DNA from: DASZQY01 sp035548515
Lineage (GTDB): Bacteria; Pseudomonadota; Alphaproteobacteria; Rhizobiales; Kaistiaceae
Direction of reading: 5' to 3'
Assembly (NCBI GenBank): GCA_035548515.1
Contig: DASZSW010000013.1
Span: 8,485 to 72,484 of the forward strand
DNA: 64,000 nucleotides
A program made the translations under genes and the position numbers. The notes under the pieces are model-generated. The model ran no database searches and was not told where the DNA came from. It worked only from the letters and a program-made list of their open reading frames with translations. How positions within the stretch are numbered: the first letter of the stretch is position 1; each line of letters opens with the position of its first letter. Below, in pieces: positions 1 through 7,402 of this stretch.

Positions 1-1205
1 CACTTCGCCCGGTCGAGGGCCTGCGTCAAATCTTCGGCAAGATCGTCGGCATCTTCGAGGCCAACGGAAAGCCGCAGCATCCCCTGCGTGATCCCGAGTC
101 CAAGGCGCACGTCCTCGCTGAGCCGCTGATGCGTCGTGGTTGACGGATGAGTAACAAGACTCTTGGCGTCGCCGAGATTATTCGAGATGCGCGTCACCTT
201 CAGCGCATTGGCGACCTTGAAGGCGCCCTTTTGCCCGCCCTTCACCTCGAACGCGATGAGCGTCGAGCCACCCTTCATCTGCCGCTGCGCGATCGCGTAC
301 TGCGGATGGTCGGGCCGCCCCGGATAGAGCACGCGCGTCACGGCACGGTGCCCGGCGATGACATCGGCAAGCTTCGCCGCGTTGGCTGTCTGCCGCTCGA
401 CGCGGATCGCCAGCGTCTCCAGTCCCTTGAGCAGCACCCAGGCGTTGAACGGCGACAGCGATGGCCCGGTCTGTCGCAGGAACGTGTGCACGTTGTCGGC
501 GATGAAGGTTTCGTCGGCGAGGATGACGCCCCCGAGAACGCGCCCACCGCCGTCGATATGCTTGGTCGCCGAGTAAACGACGATGTCGGCGCCGAGCGCC
601 AGCGGCTGCTGCAGGATTGGCGTCGCGAAGACATTGTCGACGATCAGCCGCGCACCCGCCTTGTGAGCGATCTCGGCGATTGCGGCGATGTTGTAGACCT
701 CGAGCGTCGGGTTGGTCGGCGACTCGAGGAAAAACGCTTTCGTCTTTTTCGTCACCGCCTTCTTCCAGGCGGAGAGATCGGAGCCGTCGACCAGCGTATG
801 CGTGATGCCGAACTTCGGCAGCAGGTCCTGCACGACATAGAGACACGAACCGAACAGCGCGCGCGCCGCCACGACATGGTCGCCCTGTTTCAACGACGAC
901 AGGAACACTGCAGTGACCGCCGCCATGCCGCTCGCCGTCGCGCGTGCGGCGCCAGCGCCCTCCAGCAGGCGCATGCGCTCCTCGAACATCGCCAGCGTCG
1001 GGTTGTTGTAGCGAGAGTAGATGAACCCGGGATCGTCGCCCTTGAAGCGGGCGGCTGCCTGCTCCGCGCTGTCGTAGACATAGCCCTGGGTGAGGAACAA
1101 CGCCTCGCTGTTCTCGCCAAACTGCGAGCGCAGGATGCCGCCGTGGACGAGCTGCGTCGCGGGACGGAGGGTCTTCTTGGTCGTCTTGTTTGCGGTCTTG
1201 GCCAT
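1..1205 (-). CDS. metZ: O-succinylhomoserine sulfhydrylase (3' end outside window)
   Basis: PLP-dependent enzyme of the Cys/Met metabolism family. It makes homocysteine from O-succinyl- or O-acetylhomoserine and sulfide in methionine synthesis. The protein starts MAKTANKTTKKTLRPATQLV at 1205 and about 401 residues are visible; the frame is still open at base 1, so the C-terminus is missing. Visible family marks are the segment around YSRYNNPTL, the cofactor-site region near ESPTNPTLEV, and YSATKHIDGGGR, which holds the Schiff-base lysine. The start has a modest Shine-Dalgarno (GGGAAG) just downstream of a terminator hairpin. A SAM-II riboswitch and a strong promoter lie upstream, as expected for a methionine-pathway gene. 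MetZ rather than MetB or MetC is inferred from this regulation and the overall sequence. Confidence 0.93.
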   Translation of the reverse strand, partial: MAKTANKTTKKTLRPATQLVHGGILRSQFGENSEALFLTQGYVYDSAEQAAARFKGDDPGFIYSRYNNPTLAMFEERMRLLEGAGAARATASGMAAVTAVFLSSLKQGDHVVAARALFGSCLYVVQDLLPKFGITHTLVDGSDLSAWKKAVTKKTKAFFLESPTNPTLEVYNIAAIAEIAHKAGARLIVDNVFATPILQQPLALGADIVVYSATKHIDGGGRVLGGVILADETFIADNVHTFLRQTGPSLSPFNAWVLLKGLETLAIRVERQTANAAKLADVIAGHRAVTRVLYPGRPDHPQYAIAQRQMKGGSTLIAFEVKGGQKGAFKVANALKVTRISNNLGDAKSLVTHPSTTTHQRLSEDVRLGLGITQGMLRLSVGLEDADDLAEDLTQALDRAK

Positions 1206-1220
1206 CGGATGCTTCCCAAC

Positions 1221-1242
1221 AAAAACCCGGCCTTCGGCCGGG
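1221..1242 (-). terminator. Intrinsic terminator in the metZ leader
   Basis: On the minus strand a perfect 7-bp stem, CCCGGCC-GAA-GGCCGGG, is followed directly by TTTTT. It lies 16 nt before the metZ start codon and downstream of the SAM-II aptamer, so it is placed as an attenuator rather than a gene-end terminator. The 5' arm can also pair with GGCCGG at the 3' edge of the aptamer (plus positions 1259-1264). That would be an alternative antiterminator pairing. Confidence 0.82.
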
Positions 1243-1262
1243 TGGGGACATCATCCCTCCGG

Positions 1263-1314
1263 CCTCTTTAGCGATTTGTTTTACGTGGCTGCAAGCCGGC
1301 CGGCTCAAATGACC
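1263..1314 (-). promoter_or_regulatory. SAM-II riboswitch aptamer upstream of metZ
   Basis: Read on the minus strand this 52-nt leader segment has the conserved SAM-II blocks in order: GGTCATTTGAGCC, CCGGCTTGCAGCCACG, an A-rich stretch, CAAATCGCTAAAGAGG. ATTTG and CAAAT form the P1 stem, and the GCTAAA segment is the conserved pseudoknot strand. SAM-II elements are known from alphaproteobacterial methionine genes. The predicted transcription start is only a few nucleotides upstream, and the terminator is about 20 nt downstream. Together these indicate shut-off of metZ when S-adenosylmethionine is abundant. Confidence 0.88.
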
Positions 1315-1328
1315 ACGGAATGCCTGTG

Positions 1329-1357
1329 GTCTTAGGCACTTCCGAACTTGGCGTCAA
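1329..1357 (-). promoter_or_regulatory. Predicted housekeeping promoter of metZ
   Basis: On the minus strand TTGACG (plus 1352-1357) and TAAGAC (plus 1329-1334) are separated by exactly 17 nt. Transcription would start near 1321, just before the SAM-II aptamer, so the whole riboswitch would be transcribed. Confidence 0.65.
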
Positions 1358-1384
1358 TCGCCCCTTGGTTTAACGAGTGCCCAC

Positions 1385-2512
1385 ATGGCTGGCGCACAAG
1401 GCATCCTACCGGGCGAGCGCATCCGCGACCTTTTCGCGTCCGGCGCCATTGCGGCGCCACGGCCGCCCGATCCCGATCAGATCCAGCCGGCCAGCTTGGA
1501 CCTTCGGCTCGGCGAAAAGGCCTATCGCGTGCGCGCCAGCTTCCTTCCGGGCCCGTCGCGCTCGGTGGCCGATCGCCTGGCGACCGTGAAGCTGCACGAA
1601 TTTGGCCTCGTCGACGGCGCGGTACTGGAAACCGGCTGCGTCTACATCGTGCCTCTGATGGAGACGCTGGCGCTGCCTGCCGACATCGCGGCGGCCGCCA
1701 ACCCGAAATCCTCGACCGGCCGCCTCGACGTCTTCACCCGCGTCATCACCGACCAGGCGCGCGAGTTCGACACGATCCCGGCCGGCTACCGCGGGCCGCT
1801 TTACCTAGAGATCAGCCCGCGCACCTTCCCGGTTCTGGTCCGAGCCGGCTCGCGCCTGTCGCAGATGCGTTTCCGCCGCGGCGAAGCGCGGCTCGACGAT
1901 GCCGCGCTGCTGGCACTGCACCAGCGCGAGACGCTGGTCGCCGGTGGCCCCACCATCGCCAACGGCATCACAGTCACGATCGACCTCAGCGGCACCGACG
2001 GCATCGTCGGCTATCGCGCCAAGCGCCACACCGCGGTCATCGACGTCGACAGGCGCGCTGCAAACGACGCCGCGGACTTCTGGGAGCCCATCACACAGCA
2101 CAAGAGCCGCGAGCTGATCCTCGACCCCGACCAGTTCTACATCCTCGTCTCCCGCGAAGCCGTGCACGTCCCGCCCGACTACGCTGCCGAGATGGTGCCG
2201 TTCGATCCGCTGGTCGGCGAGTTCCGCGTCCACTACGCCGGCTTCTTCGACCCGGGCTTCGGCCACAGCGCCGCGGGCGGGGCAGGGAGCCGCGCCGTGC
2301 TGGAAGTGCGCAGCCACGAGGTGCCGTTCATCCTCGAGGATGGCCAGGTGGTCGGCCGCCTCGTCTACGAGCGGCTGACCGAGCGGCCCTCCAAGCTCTA
2401 CGGCAGCGACCTCGGCTCCAACTACCAGGCGCAGGGCCTGAAACTGTCCAAGCACTTCCGCCCGTTCAGCCCGGCGGCGCCGGAAAGCGTCCTCATCGCG
2501 CCGGCCGACTAG
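1385..2512 (+). CDS. dcd: 2'-deoxycytidine 5'-triphosphate deaminase
   Basis: Converts dCTP to dUTP, feeding thymidylate synthesis. The 375-residue protein begins MAGAQGILPGERIRDLF, and the segment DPDQIQPASLDLRLGEKAYR is the typical DCD/dUTPase-fold N-terminus. A second related half starts near residue 185 (around GIVGYRAKRHTAVIDVD) and ends near the C-terminus with SDLGSNYQAQGLKLSKHFRP. This duplicated long form is the usual alphaproteobacterial Dcd, about twice the length of the E. coli enzyme. The gene is divergent from metZ; the 179-bp gap between them holds the metZ promoter and riboswitch. I see no strong ribosome-binding site before the ATG. Confidence 0.9.
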   Translation: MAGAQGILPGERIRDLFASGAIAAPRPPDPDQIQPASLDLRLGEKAYRVRASFLPGPSRSVADRLATVKLHEFGLVDGAVLETGCVYIVPLMETLALPADIAAAANPKSSTGRLDVFTRVITDQAREFDTIPAGYRGPLYLEISPRTFPVLVRAGSRLSQMRFRRGEARLDDAALLALHQRETLVAGGPTIANGITVTIDLSGTDGIVGYRAKRHTAVIDVDRRAANDAADFWEPITQHKSRELILDPDQFYILVSREAVHVPPDYAAEMVPFDPLVGEFRVHYAGFFDPGFGHSAAGGAGSRAVLEVRSHEVPFILEDGQVVGRLVYERLTERPSKLYGSDLGSNYQAQGLKLSKHFRPFSPAAPESVLIAPAD

Positions 2513-2715
2513 GGAGCCCAATCTGGCGCTGGTGCCGGACGGGTTTCACCGTCCCTTCATCATCCGGCTTGAAATTTTCTTAAGCTCACGCAGCCTACGG
2601 TTGCCGCAACGGCCGCCGCGCGCATGGACACGGATCCCGTGCTGCCGCCCGCTCTCGCAAATGGAGTGGCGTCCTGTCGATCAGGTCCGCCGCGCCGTAC
2701 CTAGTCACGATCGCC

Positions 2716-4524
2716 GTGGCAGTTGCGGTGAAGGTCAGCTTCCCGCTCCTTCTCGACCTTCAACATCGCGCCAACCCGCCGAGTGCCGGCACCGTGGCTT
2801 CGCGCACCATAGCCGCGACGGTGGCCTCGCTGAAGATTCCGGCCCGCACCGTCGAACTGCCGACGGAGAAGGCACGGCGGCTCCGGGAAGCCATCAAGGT
2901 TGGCGACTACGCCGCGGCCGACAAGATCTACGCCGACGTCCTCGCCGGCAGCCGGATCGAGTCCTGGCGCTTCTATCCGTTCACCGATTTTATCGGCGGC
3001 ATCGCCGATCTGGACGATCCCGTATTCGAGACGGATCTTGGCAACTGGATTCACAGCCGCCCGAGCGACGCAGCGCCTCTGGTGACACGCGCGCGGTATT
3101 ATCTCGATCTGGCCTGGGCCAGGCGAGGCCACGCCTTCAGCAACGAAACGCCGGCGGCGAAACTGGAGACGTTCACGACCTATATCGGCAAGGCGCTTGC
3201 CGACAGCGAGGCAGCGCTCAGGCTCGATACCAGCAATCCGTACGCCTTTTCTCTAAGGCTCAGCATCATGCGGAGCATTGGAGCGTCCCGGGAGTTGATG
3301 GACGCGTTCGGCGAGGCCGTGGACAAGTATCCTGCCTACTATCCGCTCTACACGATCACGCTCGAAGCGCTGCAGCCCAAGTGGGGCGGGAGCGTGCCTG
3401 CGATGTATGCGTTCGTCGACCGCTACGCTGGCAGCCTGAATGAGGATTCGCCGCGCAAGCTCCTCTATCTCGCCCTCTATGGCCGCATCCTGGAAAGTGT
3501 CACGGCGGCCTGCAATTCCATTGGTTCGACCGCGGACGAGAACGCGGTCGACTGCGTCTCACCGGCCATGGCGGCGGCCGTCACGCCCCAGCTTGAAAGG
3601 GGCATACAGCTCGCGTTCCGGCTCTATGAGCGGTCGGACAAATACGAATTCGGGGTCGCGCTCGCGGACATACTTTCCCCGATGCTCAACGTTACGAATG
3701 GCGCGTTCCAGGCCGGCGCCATGCTCGAGATGGCTGCCACCACGTTGCACAGCAACACCCAGCTCAGGCCAGACCAGCCACCCCGCAACAACTACGTCAT
3801 CGATCGACTGGTCGCCCAATCCTGGTACATGAAGGGGAATTACCAGAACGCCATCCAGAAGGGGCGGGAAGCGCTGAGCGACATCGCGATCGCGCGATTT
3901 CCCAGCGAAGAAGAGAGGGACGTGGCCGCTGCCGACGCTCTGGCGCTCGTAGCTGCGGCTCACAGCCAGCTCGGTGACGGAGCGAACACGATCGCTTACC
4001 GGCAGGCCGCCATATCTCTTGGCGACAAGACGGAGCTGGAGCAACCCGTCTGCTACAACTACTACTATCTCAAGGCATACGACGACGCGATACGCAGCTG
4101 CACGAAAGCGATCGACGAAGGCGCCGGCGGAATGGCGGCGCGCTACTGGCGTGGCGCCGCATACCGTGACCAGGGCGATCCGGAGGCGGCCGTCAAGGAC
4201 TGGGCGATCGTCGCCGGCTCGGAGAGCGACTATCGCGCGACCGCCGCAATCGATACGTCGATGATCTACTTCGGGCGAAACGACAACCGCACCGCCCTCG
4301 ATGTCCTCAACCGGTATGACTACCTTTATGACCCGGAAAGGACCGAGAAGAGCAACGTGGCGGTTGGCTACAACAATCGTTGCTATGCCTACATGCAGCT
4401 CGGCGAATTGCGGAAGGCCCTGGACGACTGCACCGCGTCGCTCAAGTACGGTGCCATACCCGACGCCTACAGCAAGCAGCTGCAGCTTATCCAGATGCTG
4501 AAAACGCCGGCCCCGGTTCTCTGA
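2716..4524 (+). CDS. DUF4034/tetratricopeptide-repeat protein
   Basis: A 602-residue protein of unknown function. The N-terminus has a short hydrophobic stretch (VSFPLLLDL) and may be a signal anchor. Residues around 55-240 resemble DUF4034: REAIKVGDYAAADKIYADVL, a long helical middle, then LQPKWGGSVPAMYAFVD, which matches the PKWGGS signature of that family as I remember it. The C-terminal half has repeats of TPR type (for example AAHSQLGDGANTIAYRQAAI and CYAYMQLGELRKALDDCTA). The start is uncertain. GTG at 2716 has no ribosome-binding site. The frame stays open back to 2584, and a CTG at 2674 lies 7 nt after GGAG and would add a better membrane segment. It is convergent with the ligase gene, with 19 bp between stops. 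Confidence 0.75.
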   Translation: MAVAVKVSFPLLLDLQHRANPPSAGTVASRTIAATVASLKIPARTVELPTEKARRLREAIKVGDYAAADKIYADVLAGSRIESWRFYPFTDFIGGIADLDDPVFETDLGNWIHSRPSDAAPLVTRARYYLDLAWARRGHAFSNETPAAKLETFTTYIGKALADSEAALRLDTSNPYAFSLRLSIMRSIGASRELMDAFGEAVDKYPAYYPLYTITLEALQPKWGGSVPAMYAFVDRYAGSLNEDSPRKLLYLALYGRILESVTAACNSIGSTADENAVDCVSPAMAAAVTPQLERGIQLAFRLYERSDKYEFGVALADILSPMLNVTNGAFQAGAMLEMAATTLHSNTQLRPDQPPRNNYVIDRLVAQSWYMKGNYQNAIQKGREALSDIAIARFPSEEERDVAAADALALVAAAHSQLGDGANTIAYRQAAISLGDKTELEQPVCYNYYYLKAYDDAIRSCTKAIDEGAGGMAARYWRGAAYRDQGDPEAAVKDWAIVAGSESDYRATAAIDTSMIYFGRNDNRTALDVLNRYDYLYDPERTEKSNVAVGYNNRCYAYMQLGELRKALDDCTASLKYGAIPDAYSKQLQLIQMLKTPAPVL

Positions 4525-4543
4525 GTTCCGGCCCCGCGCTGCC

Positions 4544-6151
4544 TCAGCTGCGTATGAGCTTCACCAGCGTCTCCAGGCGGTCCGCCTCCGATGGCGGCTT
4601 GTCCCACCGCAGGCGCGCTATTCTGGGAAACCGCATCGCGATCCCGGAGCGATGCCGCGGCGAGCGTTGCAAGCCTTCGAATGCCACTTCGAGTACCAGC
4701 CCCTTCGCGCCTTCGTGCACGACCTCGCGGACCGGGCCAAACCGGTTGATCGTGTTGTTGCGCACGAATTTGTCGATCTCGATCAGCTCCTCGTCGGTAA
4801 AGCCAAAGTAAGCCTTGCCGACGGGAACCAGTTCGTCAGTGCCGCTCTCGCCGGGGTGCCAGACGCCGAAGGTGTAGTCTGAGTAGTAGGAGGAGCGTTT
4901 GCCGTGGCCGCGCTGCGCATACATCAGCACGGCATCGACCGTGTGGGGATCGCGCTTCCATTTGAACCACGGCCCCTTCGGCCGTCCCGGCTCGTAGACC
5001 GAATCCCAGCGCTTGAGCATCACACCTTCGATGACGGCATCGGGCGGGGCACCGCGCAGCGCGGCCAGCTCCTCGCCATTGGCGTAGGTGAGCAGCGGCG
5101 ACACGTCGACGCGCCGCGCCAGCGAACGACCGACGAGAGCCTCAAGCCGCTTGCGCCGTTCGCGGAAGGGGAGGGGCCGGATGTCTTCAGTCCCGTCGAT
5201 CAAACAGTCGTACGCCCGCAGGAACGCCGGGTGCGACTCCATGAGCTTCCCCGACACGGATTTGCGGTTCAGACGCTGCTGCAGATCGGCGAACGAGCCA
5301 AGGGCAAAGCCCGCGTCACCATACGCGCCGATGAGCAACTCGCCGTCGATAGCGCCTTCGATGTCGAGCCCAGCGACCAGATCGGGGAACGTGTGCGAGA
5401 TGTCGTCGCCGGTGCGCGTATAGAGTCGCTTCACCCCGCTGTCGTTGACGGCCTGTACGCGGATGCCATCCCACTTCCATTCCGCCGCGTAAGCCTCTGG
5501 CGTGATTCGGAGAAGCTCGTCGTCCGAAATGGCGTGCGACAGCATCACGGGACGGAACGGCGCCTTCACCGTCGACTCCGGCGCCGGCGCACGACCCTCC
5601 AGCCAGGCGAATAGCGCGACGTACGGCGGTCCGACCGCGTGCCACACCTCTTCGATCTCGTTGATCGGCTTGCCACCGAGATCGGCAAGCGCCTGCTTAG
5701 CCAGCCGCGCCGAGACGCCGATACGCAATCCGCCGACCACCAGCTTGATCAGGGCCCACCGCCCGGTTGCGTCAAGCGCATCGAGCCACTGCTCGACCAG
5801 CTTCGGCCCATCGCTGCGCGATGCTGCTTGCAGCCGCTCCACGACCTCGCGCAATTCGGGCGCACGATTGGCGCCGTGTTTTGCCGGCCAGATCAGCGAG
5901 ATCGTCTCGGCGAGATCGCCGACGTAGTCGTACGAATAATGGAACAGCACGTCGTCGACTCGGCTCTCGACCAGCGCGCGCAGCATCGCCGGCTTCACGC
6001 TCGGAATGTCGAGTTCCGACGTCAACGCGGCGAGCGCGTAGCCGCGATCGGGGTCCGGCGTAGCGCGGAAATAGTCGACCATCAGCCGCAGTTTCGCGTT
6101 GCGCTGCGGCGTCAGCACCAGACGGTCGAGGAGTGTCGCAAAAGCTTGCAT
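4544..6151 (-). CDS. ATP-dependent DNA ligase (LigC-like, damage-response type)
   Basis: Seals nicks with ATP, acting in DNA repair rather than replication. The 535-residue protein has an N-terminal helical domain (about 1-200), then adenylation motif I, EWKWDGIR, at 224-231 with the nucleotide-accepting lysine at 226. Later ligase motifs include DGELLIGAYGD, EGVMLKRWDSVYEPG and WFKWKRD. The length and N-terminal domain fit the bacterial ligase family that co-occurs with an MBL exonuclease, a DEXH helicase and PdeM (TIGR04120-type). All three partners are present in this window at 9905, 12255 and 14893, which supports the assignment. The ATG at 6151 is followed by MQAFATLLDRLVLTPQRNAK. Confidence 0.92.
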   Translation of the reverse strand: MQAFATLLDRLVLTPQRNAKLRLMVDYFRATPDPDRGYALAALTSELDIPSVKPAMLRALVESRVDDVLFHYSYDYVGDLAETISLIWPAKHGANRAPELREVVERLQAASRSDGPKLVEQWLDALDATGRWALIKLVVGGLRIGVSARLAKQALADLGGKPINEIEEVWHAVGPPYVALFAWLEGRAPAPESTVKAPFRPVMLSHAISDDELLRITPEAYAAEWKWDGIRVQAVNDSGVKRLYTRTGDDISHTFPDLVAGLDIEGAIDGELLIGAYGDAGFALGSFADLQQRLNRKSVSGKLMESHPAFLRAYDCLIDGTEDIRPLPFRERRKRLEALVGRSLARRVDVSPLLTYANGEELAALRGAPPDAVIEGVMLKRWDSVYEPGRPKGPWFKWKRDPHTVDAVLMYAQRGHGKRSSYYSDYTFGVWHPGESGTDELVPVGKAYFGFTDEELIEIDKFVRNNTINRFGPVREVVHEGAKGLVLEVAFEGLQRSPRHRSGIAMRFPRIARLRWDKPPSEADRLETLVKLIRS

Positions 6152-6226
6152 CGCCGCTCTTATTTAGGCGTGGCGAAGGGCAGTGGAAACCCGTATAGCG
6201 GTCCGACTTCCCGCAGGGTCGCCGAA

Positions 6227-7402
6227 ATGAACGCGGTTTCCGAGATTGCGCCGGTCGGGCTGACGCGCGACCGCGTCACCTGGTACGCCTACCTGTCGCT
6301 CGCCTACCAGACTTACCTGGTGACGTCGCAGGGCAACATCCTGCCATTCCTGAAGACCGACCTCGGGCTCTCTTACGGCGAAGTCAGCCTCCATTCCTCG
6401 GCCATCGCCGTGGGCGCATTCGTTGCCGGATTTGGCGGCGAACGCGTCGTGCGTCGCCTCGGCCGCACCGCCGTCCTGTCGGCCGCAGTGCTGGGCGCCG
6501 CCTCGGGCGCGCTCTTGCTGTGCCTTGCCAGCGCCGCCTGGCAGAGCATCGGCGCCTGCCTCGTCATCGGCCTGTTCAGCGCCTTCATCCCGGCGATGGT
6601 GTCGGCGATCCTGTTCGACCTGCATGGCGCGCGCCGCGATATCGCCTACGCCGAGTCCAACGCACTCTGCTACGCGTTCGCCATCGTCGGCCCGCTCGTC
6701 GTCGCGCTTGCCACATGGCTCGGCTGGAACTGGCGCACCGGCATGCTTCTCGCCACGCTGGTCGGCATCGCCATCGTGCTTGCCTTCATCAATGTCCGCG
6801 TTCCGGGCGGCCAGCGCACCGTCGAAGCAAGCCGTGCGAAACTGCCGCCCGCGTATTGGGCATACTTCACAATGCTCGCCTTCGCGGTGGCGCTGGAATT
6901 TGCCGGACTGCTGTGGGCGCCGAGCTATCTCGAGAAGGTCGTCGGCCTGTCGCCGCCGGCCGCTGCCGCCGGTGCTGGCGCCTTCTTCGCGGCGATGCTG
7001 ATCGGGCGTACCGCGGGCGTTCGCTTGTTCCGCATATATTCGACCCGCACCCTGTACTTCGGCGCCATGGCGACCGTTCTCCTCGGCTTCGTCGCTTATT
7101 GGGGCGGCAGCGGATCGGCGGCTGTCGCCATCCCCGGCCTGTTCGTCATCGGCCTCGGCATCGCCAACTTGTTCGCGCTGATCCTCGGCTTCGCCATGAA
7201 CACCGCTGGTGCAGCCAGCGACCGTGCATCTGCACGTGCAATCGTCGCGCCGGGCCTCGCCATTCTCGTGAGCCCGCCGCTACTCGGCACGTTCGCCGAT
7301 CACGCAGGGCTGCACGCCGCGCAGGTGATGATCCCGATCTATGTGGTGTTGGCAACGGCGGCATACTTCGTCGCGCAGGCGCTGGGGCGCCGCGACGCCT
7401 AG
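6227..7402 (+). CDS. Major facilitator superfamily transporter
   Basis: A 391-residue inner-membrane transporter with about twelve hydrophobic segments; substrate unknown. The family loop is visible as GGERVVRRLGRTAVL after the second segment, and the two halves are joined by a charged linker (VRVPGGQRTVEASRAKLPP). The ATG at 6227 is chosen because MNAVSEIAPVGLTRDRVTWY gives a normal short cytoplasmic N-terminus; the longer upstream frame lies opposite the ligase gene. It is divergent from the ligase (75 bp) and convergent with the helicase gene, whose stop codon it overlaps in a CTAG tetranucleotide (7399-7402). Nothing in the context points to a substrate. Confidence 0.85.
   Translation: MNAVSEIAPVGLTRDRVTWYAYLSLAYQTYLVTSQGNILPFLKTDLGLSYGEVSLHSSAIAVGAFVAGFGGERVVRRLGRTAVLSAAVLGAASGALLLCLASAAWQSIGACLVIGLFSAFIPAMVSAILFDLHGARRDIAYAESNALCYAFAIVGPLVVALATWLGWNWRTGMLLATLVGIAIVLAFINVRVPGGQRTVEASRAKLPPAYWAYFTMLAFAVALEFAGLLWAPSYLEKVVGLSPPAAAAGAGAFFAAMLIGRTAGVRLFRIYSTRTLYFGAMATVLLGFVAYWGGSGSAAVAIPGLFVIGLGIANLFALILGFAMNTAGAASDRASARAIVAPGLAILVSPPLLGTFADHAGLHAAQVMIPIYVVLATAAYFVAQALGRRDA

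Noticed and set aside
178..1308. Long minus-strand reading frame overlapping metZ
   Set aside because: It is out of frame with the clear metZ protein, is rich in Arg and Gly and has no domain; a shadow of GC-rich coding sequence.
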